Numbered from the stretch's first letter, positions 1 to 7,744 are shown. The stretch: DNA of 64,000 nucleotides from Pseudomonadota bacterium (GCA_020161065.1 JAIUPH010000007.1:1-64000), one strand, 5' to 3'. The notes: generated from the sequence alone by a model not told the origin. Numbers and translations: made by a program.

Positions 1-313
1 GCAGTCAACAGTTGCTCATTCGGTCTTCGTCGTTTTCCTTTCCTGATCAGCTGAATTTGTCTTCCCGTCGTCCTACGCCGCTGTTCGTTTCGATCGCGAT
101 GGTCGCCAAGGTGCGGACTGGCCAAACTACAAACGGTCATCTTGCGGCTGTGATTCGCCGCGGACCCTGATGCAAGACGCACGCGAGAGACCCATTCGTT
201 AGTCGGCAAGCTCAGCCGCCCTCGAGTTAAACGGTCACTTCTCGCGCAGGTCCAGACCTCGTGCCATCAACGATTGCCGTCACGCGGCGGTGGTGAACAA
301 ATGGGTTCGACGA
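1..313. other. Gene-free left edge of the window
   Basis: I see no convincing gene in this stretch. It looks lower in GC than most of the window. It holds a 9-bp direct repeat AAACGGTCA (131-139 and 229-237) and a GTTAAAC heptamer at 227-233 that fits the integron core consensus GTTRRRY, but I could not find a complete attC fold around it. It lies just outside the IS110 transposase remnant and is probably degenerate intergenic or cassette DNA. Confidence 0.4.
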
Positions 314-558
314 TCAAGCGGCTGCGGCCGCAGGGTCACCCGGGAACTCGAAGGCCTCGCCCCGGCGCAGCACCGCCCAGGCCATGCGCGCATTCTTGGC
401 CGCGATGGCCACCACCGCCTTCCAGTAGCCGGCCCGCTCGGCCAGCGCCAGCGCCCAGCGGCTGACGGAGTCGTTGCGGCTCTTTGCCGCGGCCAGCACC
501 GCGCGCGCGCCCAGGATCAGCAGCGTGCGTAGGTACGGATCGTTAGCCATCACGGAAT
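314..558 (-). pseudogene. IS110-family transposase, C-terminal remnant
   Basis: The minus-strand translation of this stretch contains PYLRTLLILGARAVL followed by SRWALALAER and KAVVAIAAKNARMAWAVL. This is the hallmark C-terminal block of IS110/IS1111 transposases (Transposase_20 domain). A stop codon lies at 314-316. The N-terminal DEDD catalytic half is absent: homology begins abruptly near 558, and upstream DNA is the promoter of the toxin gene. About 75-80 residues of an expected ~330-400 remain, so the copy is dead. IS1111-attC elements are known to insert at integron attC sites, which fits the cassette-like DNA to its right. Which IS it derives from cannot be told by eye. Confidence 0.75.
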
Positions 559-566
559 CCGCACGC

Positions 567-595
567 TCGACAGATGTGCGCCTTAGGCGTATAGT
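567..595 (+). promoter_or_regulatory. Sigma-70-type promoter of the higB-like toxin operon
   Basis: A -35-like TCGACA (567-572) and a -10 TATAGT (590-595) are separated by exactly 17 bp. A small inverted repeat, CGCC-TTA-GGCG, sits between them and could be an autoregulatory operator. The toxin ATG begins at 602, only 6 nt after the -10 hexamer, so the transcript is predicted to start at or within a base or two of the start codon. CTTAGGC (583-589, overlapping the hexamer start) also resembles an integron R' core GTTAGGC with one mismatch. Confidence 0.6.
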
Positions 596-601
596 CTTGC
601 G

Positions 602-913
602 ATGTTCACCGTCGTCGAGACTCAGCTCTTTCAGAAGCAGTGGCCCGCGTACTGGACAGAAGAGGAGCGCGGTGAGTTCGCGGCCTTCCTCTCTTTGAAC
701 CCCGAAGCCGGGGACGTCGTGCCCGACTCTGGCGGCATCCGCAAGGTTCGTTGGAAGCGCCAGGGCACTGGCAAGTCCGGCGGGGTCAGGGTCATCTACT
801 TCACGAGGAACGAAGCGGAGGAGTTGGTACTGCTGACTCTGTACGCGAAGTCCAAGACCGATAACCTCACTGGTGCTGTACTCAAGGAGATCCGTCGTGC
901 CCTCGAAGACTAA
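602..913 (+). CDS. Type II toxin, HigB2/RelE-like mRNA interferase
   Basis: The 103-aa product has the HigB2/RelE-superfamily layout: an N-terminal helical part (FQKQWPAYW), then GGIRKVRWKRQGTGKSGG and VRVIYFTRN, ending in a Leu-rich strand and helix (LLTLYAKS). Family members cleave mRNA in the ribosomal A site when the antitoxin is lost. Its length and toxin-first gene order match HigBA2, a module classically found in the Vibrio cholerae superintegron. No Shine-Dalgarno precedes the ATG, and the -10 element ends 6 nt upstream, so the mRNA is probably leaderless. The stop overlaps the antitoxin start (GTG 897). The surrounding attC-like motifs suggest a cassette origin. Confidence 0.85.
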   Translation: MFTVVETQLFQKQWPAYWTEEERGEFAAFLSLNPEAGDVVPDSGGIRKVRWKRQGTGKSGGVRVIYFTRNEAEELVLLTLYAKSKTDNLTGAVLKEIRRALED

Positions 914-1211
914 GCCTCTTTCCCCGAGCGAACTCGCCAAGTTCGAGGCGAGCCGCGACCTTGGCGCTGAGCTTCTTCAGTCCATCCGCGAGATGAAGGC
1001 TGGAAAGGTTCGCGTCGTCCACAGCCCTGCGACCGAGGCGCGCGAGAAGACCGGGCTGTCCCAAAGTCAGTTCGCGGCGTTGCTGGGCGTGTCCGTGCGC
1101 ACGCTTCAAGGTTGGGAGCAAGGGCGCAAGCAACCTAGTGGTGCTGCTCGCACGCTGCTGACGATTGCTCGCACCAATCCGAAGGCTTTGCTTGCCGTCG
1201 CTGGGAAGTAG
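897..1211 (+). CDS. HigA2-like HTH antitoxin
   Basis: This 104-aa XRE-type protein has a helix-turn-helix at roughly residues 50-80 (LSQSQFAALLGVSVRTLQGWEQGRKQP), preceded by an N-terminal helical segment likely to wrap the toxin. It should neutralise the upstream HigB-like toxin and repress the shared promoter. I chose GTG at 897 over the in-frame ATG at 873. AAGGAG (884-889) sits 7 nt before the GTG, and the start then overlaps the toxin stop by 17 nt, which suggests coupled translation. The strong Shine-Dalgarno here, against a leaderless toxin, would favour antitoxin synthesis. The stop is followed 14 nt later by an attC-like half-site. Confidence 0.85.
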   Translation: MPSKTKPLSPSELAKFEASRDLGAELLQSIREMKAGKVRVVHSPATEAREKTGLSQSQFAALLGVSVRTLQGWEQGRKQPSGAARTLLTIARTNPKALLAVAGK

Positions 1212-1225
1212 TGCTGCGCGGTGAC

Positions 1226-1245
1226 GTCTAACTCAAACGTTAGGG
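1226..1245 (+). other. attC-like half-site (integron cassette boundary)
   Basis: GTCTAAC (1226-1232) fits the inverse core RYYYAAC. GTTAGGG (1239-1245) fits the core GTTRRRY except for its last base. The run CTAACTCAAACGTTAGGG resembles the 3' half of chromosomal attC sites (TTAACTCAAGCGTTAGGC type). It lies directly after the antitoxin stop and just before the next gene, exactly where a cassette junction is expected. It is too short to fold as a full attC (usually about 57 bp or more), so it is probably truncated. Confidence 0.5.
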
Positions 1246-1251
1246 TTCACA

Positions 1252-1698
1252 GTGCCGTCAGTTCTCCATTCAGAGGTTGTCTTGACCGACGAGTTGGCCG
1301 CAGTCGACTGGGTTGAGTTGAAACGCGCATTGGCTGAAGACAACTTCGACAACGGGCGCACACCGGGCGAGTTGGAAACGTCATTCGCAGCCACACCAGT
1401 CCGGGTGCTTGCTGTGCGCGAGGGGAAAGTCATCGGCACGGCACGTGCGCTCGCTGATGGGGTGTGCAATGCGTTTGTCGTTGATGTCTGGACGAACAGC
1501 GCGTTTCGGCGGCAAGGACTGGCCCGGCGAATGATGGGCTTCCTTGAAGAGCGGCTTGAGGGCCATCACGTCGCGCTCTTCACTGAGCACGCTGCAGGCT
1601 TCTACGGCATGCTCGGTTATTCGGAGGAGCGTGTGGGAATGAGCAAAGTCGTTGGCACGTGGCTTCGCCGAGAGGGCGGGCAAAGGGGCCGCGAGTGA
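1252..1698 (+). CDS. GNAT-family N-acetyltransferase
   Basis: The 148-aa protein has the GNAT acetyl-CoA fold: a beta4 strand (CNAFVVDVWTNSAFRR), then motif A RRQGLARRMMGFLEER (Q/RxxGxA pyrophosphate loop) at about residues 85-100, then a C-terminal AAGFYGMLGYSEE block in which the Tyr is the usual general acid. The acyl acceptor cannot be predicted. The start is GTG at 1252; the preceding GTTAGGG core of the attC-like site may double as a weak ribosome-binding site. Short acetyltransferases are among the commonest integron cassette genes. It is flanked by attC-like sequences on both sides and is probably a cassette. Confidence 0.85.
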   Translation: MPSVLHSEVVLTDELAAVDWVELKRALAEDNFDNGRTPGELETSFAATPVRVLAVREGKVIGTARALADGVCNAFVVDVWTNSAFRRQGLARRMMGFLEERLEGHHVALFTEHAAGFYGMLGYSEERVGMSKVVGTWLRREGGQRGRE

Positions 1699-1764
1699 GA
1701 CCAGCCAGTCGCTCGAGCCGACTCGCGTCGGCAGGCCGCCGCTCGCGGCTCAGCTTCGTTAGGC
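1699..1764 (+). other. attC-like recombination site after the GNAT gene
   Basis: GTTAGGC at 1758-1764 is a perfect R' core (GTTRRRY). GCTCGAGCC (1711-1719) pairs with GGCTCAGC (1747-1754) except for one unpaired base, C1714. This reproduces the extrahelical base of the L''/L' arms that IntI needs in folded attC. The region between can form further G/C pairs. The length, about 66 bp, is typical. The expected R'' (near GCCTAAC) is degenerate around 1699-1706, so activity is doubtful. It lies directly after the stop of the acetyltransferase gene and 12 nt before the next start. Confidence 0.6.
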
Positions 1765-1776
1765 GTCACAAGATTC

Positions 1777-1983
1777 ATGCCGTGCCCCTTCAGCATTGGA
1801 GAACCGGTGGTATTTACGCCAAGCGCCAGGACGCGTGGCCTGTACCAGGATATCGAGCGCTTCGGCATGGATGAAGGAAAGACCTACGTCGTTCGCGAGA
1901 TCCGAGACGACATGTACATCTACACGGACAATGGTGCAGGCGGGTGGCCATGGACCGAGTTCTCCGCTCATGACTCGCAGTGA
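1777..1983 (+). CDS. Small hypothetical protein, probable cassette gene
   Basis: This 68-aa acidic protein begins MPCPFSIGEPVVFTP, continues with RTRGLYQDIERFGMDEGKTYVVREI and ends DNGAGGWPWTEF. The spaced beta-strand pattern suggests a small barrel (SH3-like) fold, as in several integron-cassette proteins of unknown function, but I do not recognise the family. ATG at 1777 lies 12 nt after an attC-like core, and no Shine-Dalgarno is visible. Its stop is 5 nt from the convergent stop of the peptidase gene, so the cassette region seems to end here with no further attC. Cassette origin is inferred from position. Confidence 0.6.
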   Translation: MPCPFSIGEPVVFTPSARTRGLYQDIERFGMDEGKTYVVREIRDDMYIYTDNGAGGWPWTEFSAHDSQ

Positions 1984-1988
1984 CAGCG

Positions 1989-4064
1989 CTACTCGACAGG
2001 CGGATGGTGATCTGGTCCATACCGCCGAAACCACCGATCCAGTTGCTCGATCAAATCCATCCAATGGCTAGGATGGTGTTCCAGGCTGTGGTTCTCGTCG
2101 GGATAGCGCACCAAGGCCGCGTCGACGCCACATAGCTTCAGCGCGGTGTAGTAGATCTCCGATTGCGAGATCGGCGTGCGCCAGTCGCGCTCGCCGCACA
2201 GCACCAGCGTGGGCGTGCGCACGTGGGGGACGCGTGAGAGGGGCGAGCGGTGCCAATACTGATCGTGCATGGCGGCATCCCACGGGGCGCCGGGCAGCCA
2301 GTAGTAGGGGAAGTAATCCGGGCGGTCGACGCTGAGGACCTGGCTGGTCCAGTCGTACACACCGTAGATCACCGCCGCCGAGGCAAAGCGCTGGCTGTCG
2401 TGGCCGATCAGCCAGCCCGCCAGGACTGCGCCGGCCGACTCGCCGGCCACGTGGATGCGACGGCTGTCGATGCCGCCGCGCGCCACCACGGCATCGACGG
2501 CGTCGACGATGTGCAGGTCGTCGGCGCCTGGGAAGTCGTGCTGCAGTTCTTCGGTGAAGGCCTCGCCATAGCCGAGCGAGCCGCGCGGGTTGATCATCAG
2601 CACGGCGTAGCCGCGGGCAGCCCAGATCTGCGGCACGATGGCGAATTGCGGGCCCCAGGCGAGATAGGGGCCGCCGTGCAGCCAGACGATCAAGGGCGCC
2701 GGCCGCTCGGCCGACACGCCGGGCGGCCGCACCAGCCAGGCCTGCCACGGCTTCGGCGTGCTGGAAGGGACCGGCAACCACAGGGCTTCGATCGGCGCCA
2801 CCTCGCGGTCTTCGAGCCAGGCCGATTCGCGCGTCAGCAGCTTGCATTGCCCGCCATCGGCTGCCAGCAGCGCGACCTCGTCGCTGCGCTGCGGGCGTCC
2901 GCTGAGGTAGGCAATGCGGCCGTCGCGCGCCACCGAGAAGCCCTTCTGGTACATGACGTAGCCGGTGGCGGCGCCCCCGCCGACATCGCGCGCGATCGTC
3001 GTCCACTGCCCATCCAGGCTGACGCGCACCAGGCAACCGTCGCCGGCCTGCGGCACCAGTACCAGCAGCCCCGAGCTGTCGGGCAGCCACTGAAATTGCT
3101 GATGCACTTCCAGCTGCTGCGGGTTCGGCAAGGCGACGGGCTGGCCGCCGGCACTCGGCATGATGTGCAGGACGTTGGTGTGGAACGACTTGCGCTCGTT
3201 GCGAAAGCCGACAAAGGCGATCCAGCGGCCGTCGGGCGACACGCAGGCCTGGCACACCGGGCCGCCGAAGTCGGTCAGCCGGCGCACCGTGCCGTCGGCC
3301 ACGTCGAACTCGTAGACATCGGCGGCGATGGTCGTCTCGGGGTTCAGCGGTCCGTCCTGCGGCGACGGGCGCTGCATCGACATCACGAGGTGGCGGCCGT
3401 CGGGTGTCCACGAGATGCGGCCGGCCAGCGTCATCTTGGTGACCTCGACCAGCGGGCCGCCATGCTGGTAAGGCCCATCGGTCAGTTGCCGCAGCGTGCC
3501 GCCGCTGACGGTCAGCAGGAAGATGTGGTGAACACCCTCGGTCAGCTCGGCGTCCACGCCTTCGACGCGCCGCACCAGGCGTTCGGTGTAGCGGCTGCGC
3601 GGGCTCCACTGCTCGGTGCGCAGGCTTTCCCAATCGGGGACATCGTCCGCGGTGACCGTCGGCGCAGTCGGCGCAGCGGGCGCTACCTGCATCACGTAGG
3701 CGAGCTGGCGGCCGTCGGGTGACCAGGCCAGGCCGCTGGGCGCCTGCGGCAGCGTGGCCAGCAGCTCGCGCGTGGCCTTGCCCGGCCACCAGCGTTCGAT
3801 CGCGAAGCCCGCGTCCACCGCGCGCACCAGCGCCAGGCTGGCCGCGTCGGGCGACCAGCGGGCCTGCAGGGCCGCGCCCAGCTCGTGCTGCACGCCGGTG
3901 ACGACGTCGACGACGCTCAACTCGCTGAGCCAGCGGTCGGTCTGCAGGTCGGCCCGCGTGCGCAGGAAGGCGACGAAGCGGCCGTCGGCGGCGACCTGCG
4001 GGTCGCTCGGCAGCCGCAGCTCGAAGTGGTCCTGCGGCCGGATGGCTTGGCGCGGCGCGCTCAT
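1989..4064 (-). CDS. S9-family prolyl oligopeptidase (DPP IV/acylaminoacyl-peptidase type)
   Basis: This 691-aa serine peptidase has an N-terminal beta-propeller with WSPDG/SPDGRWIAF blades and a C-terminal alpha/beta-hydrolase domain. The catalytic triad is visible: Ser543 (GESAG), Asp627 (GERDWRTP) and His659 (PDENHS). The oxyanion-region motif WLHGGP precedes it. There is no signal peptide, so it should act in the cytoplasm on short peptides. It is the last gene of a receptor-MFS-peptidase operon; its ATG overlaps the MFS stop (4061-4064). That context suggests it hydrolyses a peptide imported by its two partners. Lasso-peptide isopeptidases are S9 relatives that also travel with TonB receptors, but no lasso genes are visible here. 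Confidence 0.85.
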   Translation of the reverse strand: MSAPRQAIRPQDHFELRLPSDPQVAADGRFVAFLRTRADLQTDRWLSELSVVDVVTGVQHELGAALQARWSPDAASLALVRAVDAGFAIERWWPGKATRELLATLPQAPSGLAWSPDGRQLAYVMQVAPAAPTAPTVTADDVPDWESLRTEQWSPRSRYTERLVRRVEGVDAELTEGVHHIFLLTVSGGTLRQLTDGPYQHGGPLVEVTKMTLAGRISWTPDGRHLVMSMQRPSPQDGPLNPETTIAADVYEFDVADGTVRRLTDFGGPVCQACVSPDGRWIAFVGFRNERKSFHTNVLHIMPSAGGQPVALPNPQQLEVHQQFQWLPDSSGLLVLVPQAGDGCLVRVSLDGQWTTIARDVGGGAATGYVMYQKGFSVARDGRIAYLSGRPQRSDEVALLAADGGQCKLLTRESAWLEDREVAPIEALWLPVPSSTPKPWQAWLVRPPGVSAERPAPLIVWLHGGPYLAWGPQFAIVPQIWAARGYAVLMINPRGSLGYGEAFTEELQHDFPGADDLHIVDAVDAVVARGGIDSRRIHVAGESAGAVLAGWLIGHDSQRFASAAVIYGVYDWTSQVLSVDRPDYFPYYWLPGAPWDAAMHDQYWHRSPLSRVPHVRTPTLVLCGERDWRTPISQSEIYYTALKLCGVDAALVRYPDENHSLEHHPSHWMDLIEQLDRWFRRYGPDHHPPVE

Positions 4065-5377
4065 CGCACGTCCTCCGCCAGCCGGTTCGCCGCCACGGAT
4101 CGAACGTTCCGGCGGCGTTCGGCCAACCAGGCCAGGGTCAGGTGAAAGAACAGCATCACGCCCAGCAGCTTGACGCCGACCATCGCGTACTTGAGCGACT
4201 CGGTGCCGAATCGGGGTTGCAGCAGGTCGCTGAACAGGCCGATCAGCAACGGTCCGCCGCCATCACCCAGCAGCGTGAGCGCCAGCAGGAACACCGAGGC
4301 GCCCAGCACGCGCAGGCGCGGCGGGATGGCACTGTGCAGCATCGACAGCACGGGGCCGTTGGGCATGGCGCCGAAGACGGTGGCCGCGACATGGGCCACG
4401 AAGGCCACCTTCAGGTCCGACGCGAACAGCACCGTCAGGATGCACGGGAACGTCAGCAGGTAGGTCGCCATGCAGAACAGCAGCAGCCGCTCAGGGCCCT
4501 TGGCGGCGATGCGGTTTCCCAGCACGCCGCCCAGCAGCAAGCCCAGCAGCGCGCCGCCGGCATAGGCGCTGCCGAAGAAAGCCGCTGCCTGATCGGGCGC
4601 CAGGCCGAACTGCCGGTTGTAGAAGCTGGGCATCCACTTCGACAGGCCCGACACGGCGAACGCCGCCCAGCAGAAGCCGAGCATGACGTGCAGGAACATC
4701 GGCTGGCGCAGCAACTCGCGCAGGTCGTGCGTCCAGTGCGGGCCCTGCACGGCAGCCGCAGGCGTGGCCGCCGTCGGCGCTGGCTTCAGCGGCCGGTTGG
4801 GCACGGTCCAGCGCAGCAGCAGCGCCGTCAGCACGGTGGCCACGGCCAGGCCGAGAAAGGCTGCGCGCCAGCCGAACTGCACGGCCGCCCAGCCGCCGAC
4901 GACCAGCGGCACCGTGCTGCCGAGAAAGTCGCCGGCGGTGTAGGTGGCCATGGCGCCCGAGCGGCGCTGCGGCGGATAGAGCTCGCTCACCGCGGCCTGC
5001 CCCAAGGGCCAGGCGCCTGCCGGGCCGGTGCCGGCGGCCAGGCGCACGGTGATGAGTTGCCACAGCGAGCTGCAGGCGGCGGTCAATGCGTTGGCCACGC
5101 CGCACACCAGCACGCACAAGCTGAGCAGCCAGGCATTGCCGCGGCGACCGGCCCAGTGCGACAGCGGCAGCGCCAGCAACGCGATCGACAGCACCGAGCC
5201 GTAGCCGGTGAGCAGGCCGAGCTGGCTGTCGGACAAGGCCAGTTCGTTCTTGATGAGGGGCAGCACGGCGGCCATCAGCGTGCCGCCCGACTGCGCCATC
5301 GCGTTGACCAGCGTGAGCACGGCCAGCGCGATGAAGGCTCGAGCCCGGTCGCTGGGACCGGACCCGTCAGTAGTCAT
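4061..5377 (-). CDS. MFS transporter of the receptor/peptidase operon
   Basis: The 438-aa protein shows about 12 hydrophobic segments and major-facilitator signatures, including the cytoplasmic loop after TM2 (LSHWAGRRGNAW) and YPPQRRSGAMA after TM4. The central loop (about residues 195-220) is Ala/Pro-rich. It should move a solute across the inner membrane by ion coupling. Its start overlaps the TonB-receptor stop by 11 nt and its stop overlaps the peptidase start by 4 nt, so the three are co-translated. Most likely it carries the ligand delivered by the receptor into the cytoplasm for cleavage. Export cannot be excluded from sequence. Confidence 0.85.
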   Translation of the reverse strand: MTTDGSGPSDRARAFIALAVLTLVNAMAQSGGTLMAAVLPLIKNELALSDSQLGLLTGYGSVLSIALLALPLSHWAGRRGNAWLLSLCVLVCGVANALTAACSSLWQLITVRLAAGTGPAGAWPLGQAAVSELYPPQRRSGAMATYTAGDFLGSTVPLVVGGWAAVQFGWRAAFLGLAVATVLTALLLRWTVPNRPLKPAPTAATPAAAVQGPHWTHDLRELLRQPMFLHVMLGFCWAAFAVSGLSKWMPSFYNRQFGLAPDQAAAFFGSAYAGGALLGLLLGGVLGNRIAAKGPERLLLFCMATYLLTFPCILTVLFASDLKVAFVAHVAATVFGAMPNGPVLSMLHSAIPPRLRVLGASVFLLALTLLGDGGGPLLIGLFSDLLQPRFGTESLKYAMVGVKLLGVMLFFHLTLAWLAERRRNVRSVAANRLAEDVR

Positions 5378-7601
5378 AGCGCAGGCTCAGGCCGATGGTG
5401 CGTGGGCGGATGGGATACCACTCGGTGTAGTTGACGGCGCCGGGATTCTCGTAGGTCGAGTAGTTCACCGCGGCGGACGAGCGGCCGCGGCTGTCCGTCG
5501 CGTTCTGGATGGAGGCGGTCAGTTCCCAGCTTTGCCACGCGAAGGCGAGTTGCAGGTCCAGCGTCGAATAGCTGGGCAGCTTGAGCGTGGCGTCCAGCTG
5601 CGCATTGCGCGAGCCCACGTGTTGCCACACGGCGGTGAATCGTCCGGCGGATGCCATCGGCCCGCTGAAGCGATAGGTGGCATCGAGCGTCGACTGCAGC
5701 TTGGGCACGCCAGGCAGCGTGGTTCCCGAGGCGACATCGATGCCCGACGACGAGACGAATGGCGCCTTGGTCTTGGCGTCGGTGTAGGCGAGCGAGCCGT
5801 TCAGGCTGAAATTGGCGTTGGGGCGCCAGGCGGCCGTGGCTTCCAGGCCGTTCGACCGCGCCTTGGCAACGTTCGAGATCAGGACGAAGCCATCGGCGTT
5901 GGCGCTGGAGACCTGGATGTCCTTCCAATCGAGCATGAAGGCGCTGACGCCGAGCGACAGCTCGCGGCTGGGCTGCAGGCGCAGGCCGATCTCGTAGTTC
6001 CACAGCGAGTCGGACTTGTAGGGCACCGAGCCGATGGTGTTGATGCCGCCGAAGCGGTAGCCGCGCGACGCGCTGGCGTAGACCGAGGTTTGCGGTGAGA
6101 TCGCGTAGCGCGTGCTGAGCTTGGGCGTGGTGCCGTCGTCCGACGAGGCGAAGCGCGTGAACGGCGCCCCGTAGTTGGAGCGCTGGAACTCCACCTCGGT
6201 CTTGAAGTGGCGCGCGCCCAGGCCAACCGTCCAGTCGGGCGTCAGCTTCCAGTCGAGGTCGGCGAAGATCGATCGCTCGGTCGCCGTGCCGTGGCGCACG
6301 GTCTCGAAGAACACGTCGTCCGGCAGGTTCTCAGGGTCGTTCGCGCCGGGCAGCGTGATGCGCTGGCTGCGGAAGAAGTTGGCCCTTTGGTAGAACACGC
6401 CGACCAGCCAGTTGAACGGGCCCGCGTTGGCCGAGGCGAGGCGCAGCTCCTGCGTGAACGAGTTGGAGCGGCGCGGTTCGACGTTGATCGCACGGTCGAC
6501 GTCGGGGTAGACCGTGCCGCCATAGATCGTGAAGTCGGGCACCAGCAGGTAGCTGACGTCGTTGACCTGGTCGCGCCGCTTGGTCTGGTAGCCGGTGAGC
6601 GAGGTGACGCGCAGGCCCGCCACCTCCCAGTTGACCTGCACGGTGCCGAGATCGAACTTCGAGTCGACCCTTGCGTCGGTCGGCGTGCGCACGGTCAGTT
6701 GGTCCGGGTCGGGGCTGACGGCGCCCGTGCCCCGCTGCTTGCTCTGCTGGCTCAGGTAGGTGGCCGTGATGTCCAGGTTGGACGCGGGCTTCAGGCCGAG
6801 CATGACACGTGCGGAGTCGACCTCATTGGTGTTGATGTCCTTGCGCCCGGTCTGCAGGTTGTCGACGAAGCCGGGATCGCGGCGCTTGGTGGCCACGACG
6901 CGCAGGGCGGCGACATCCTTGGCGAGCGGCAGGTTCGCCATGGCGTTGAGCTGGTAGCCGCTGCCGCCGCCGGAGACCGTCGACACGCCGCCCAGCAGCG
7001 TGAAATGCGTCTGGCGCAGGTCAGGCTTGGCGAACAGGTAGCGCACCGCGCCGCCCAGCGACGACGAGCCGTACAACGCGCCCTGGGGCCCGCGCAGCAC
7101 CTCGATGCGCTCCAGGTCGAAGGGCATGACGTCAGGCGACGAGATGAAGACGTACGGGTCCGTGAACGGGACGTCTTCGATGTAGAGGCCCGTGGGCGCC
7201 TGGCCGAAGATGACGTTGTCCGACGAAGTGTTGGTGCCGATGCCGCGAATGCTGTAGAGCGCGCCGTCGGCATTGCCCTTGTTGAACTGCACGCCCGGGC
7301 TGAGCTTGAACACGTCTTCGGCCGTGACGGCACCCAGCTGCTCGAGCACCGCACCGCTCAGCGCGGTGACCGTACCGGCCACCTCGCTCTGCAACTGCTT
7401 GCGCTTGTTGGCGGTGATCTCGATGCGCTGCGGGTTGGCCGCCTCGGGCTTGCCCTCGGCTGCAGCCGCTGCCGCAGGCTCGGCCGGCGGCGCGGCTGAT
7501 TGCGCCAGCGCCGACACGCTCTGTGCGACGCCTGCCGCAACCACAAGCCAGGGACGAACCTTCTGCAGCCGTTGGCCGGACTTCGAGTGGGCGGACGCCA
7601 T
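5367..7601 (-). CDS. TonB-dependent outer-membrane receptor
   Basis: This 744-aa precursor has a signal peptide (about residues 1-34, ending SALAQS). An Ala/Pro-rich linker and a TonB-box-like RIEITANKR (59-67) follow. The plug domain (about 70-180) contains LSPGVQFNKG, SIRGIGT and VLRGPQGALYGSSSLGGAV. The 22-strand barrel ends in the aromatic terminus LRYDY. It imports a specific ligand using ExbBD-TonB energy. The plug is of the CirA/FecA/FyuA-like type seen in Sphingomonad and Burkholderial catabolic loci; there is no N-terminal signalling domain, so it should not use FecR-style control. GGAAAG precedes the ATG. It heads an operon with MFS and S9 peptidase genes. Confidence 0.9.
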   Translation of the reverse strand: MASAHSKSGQRLQKVRPWLVVAAGVAQSVSALAQSAAPPAEPAAAAAAEGKPEAANPQRIEITANKRKQLQSEVAGTVTALSGAVLEQLGAVTAEDVFKLSPGVQFNKGNADGALYSIRGIGTNTSSDNVIFGQAPTGLYIEDVPFTDPYVFISSPDVMPFDLERIEVLRGPQGALYGSSSLGGAVRYLFAKPDLRQTHFTLLGGVSTVSGGGSGYQLNAMANLPLAKDVAALRVVATKRRDPGFVDNLQTGRKDINTNEVDSARVMLGLKPASNLDITATYLSQQSKQRGTGAVSPDPDQLTVRTPTDARVDSKFDLGTVQVNWEVAGLRVTSLTGYQTKRRDQVNDVSYLLVPDFTIYGGTVYPDVDRAINVEPRRSNSFTQELRLASANAGPFNWLVGVFYQRANFFRSQRITLPGANDPENLPDDVFFETVRHGTATERSIFADLDWKLTPDWTVGLGARHFKTEVEFQRSNYGAPFTRFASSDDGTTPKLSTRYAISPQTSVYASASRGYRFGGINTIGSVPYKSDSLWNYEIGLRLQPSRELSLGVSAFMLDWKDIQVSSANADGFVLISNVAKARSNGLEATAAWRPNANFSLNGSLAYTDAKTKAPFVSSSGIDVASGTTLPGVPKLQSTLDATYRFSGPMASAGRFTAVWQHVGSRNAQLDATLKLPSYSTLDLQLAFAWQSWELTASIQNATDSRGRSSAAVNYSTYENPGAVNYTEWYPIRPRTIGLSLRYDY

Positions 7602-7675
7602 TTAGACTTTCCGTGTTGGTGAGGGACGCCGTTCGGTGCAGGTCGGGTTCGCAAGCTGGCCGCAACCTCGTCCTC

Positions 7676-7703
7676 ATGTTATGAAGGTGAATTCGTACTG
7701 CAA
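7676..7703 (-). promoter_or_regulatory. Predicted promoter of the TonB-receptor operon
   Basis: On the minus strand, TTGCAG (7703-7698) and TAACAT (7681-7676) have a 16-bp spacer and lie about 70-100 nt upstream of the receptor ATG. The -35 hexamer directly abuts the 18-bp palindrome at 7704-7721, the geometry of a class-II LuxR-type activator site. The hexamers are imperfect, which suits an activated promoter. Confidence 0.45.
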
Positions 7704-7721
7704 ATATCCCGCGCGGGATAT
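7704..7721. promoter_or_regulatory. Perfect 18-bp palindrome, likely LuxR-type operator
   Basis: ATATCCCGCGCGGGATAT is a perfect inverted repeat with no spacer, located between the divergent TonB-receptor operon and the LuxR-type regulator gene. Its length and A/T-flanked GC core resemble lux-box-type dimer sites. It abuts the predicted -35 of the receptor promoter and ends 23 nt before the regulator ATG, so one bound dimer could activate the operon and repress the regulator's own gene. Confidence 0.6.
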
Positions 7722-7744
7722 GCCGGCCTCCACGACGCCTCCGA

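Noticed and set aside
180-240. GTTAAAC and GCTCAGCCG near 205-233 as a further attC site
   Set aside because: Only one core box fits and the arms do not pair in attC order; I could not fold a convincing site.
4142-5434. 430-aa plus-strand open frame opposite the MFS gene
   Set aside because: It is rich in Gln/Arg/His/Ala and low in hydrophobic blocks, the usual shadow of a GC-rich gene on the other strand.
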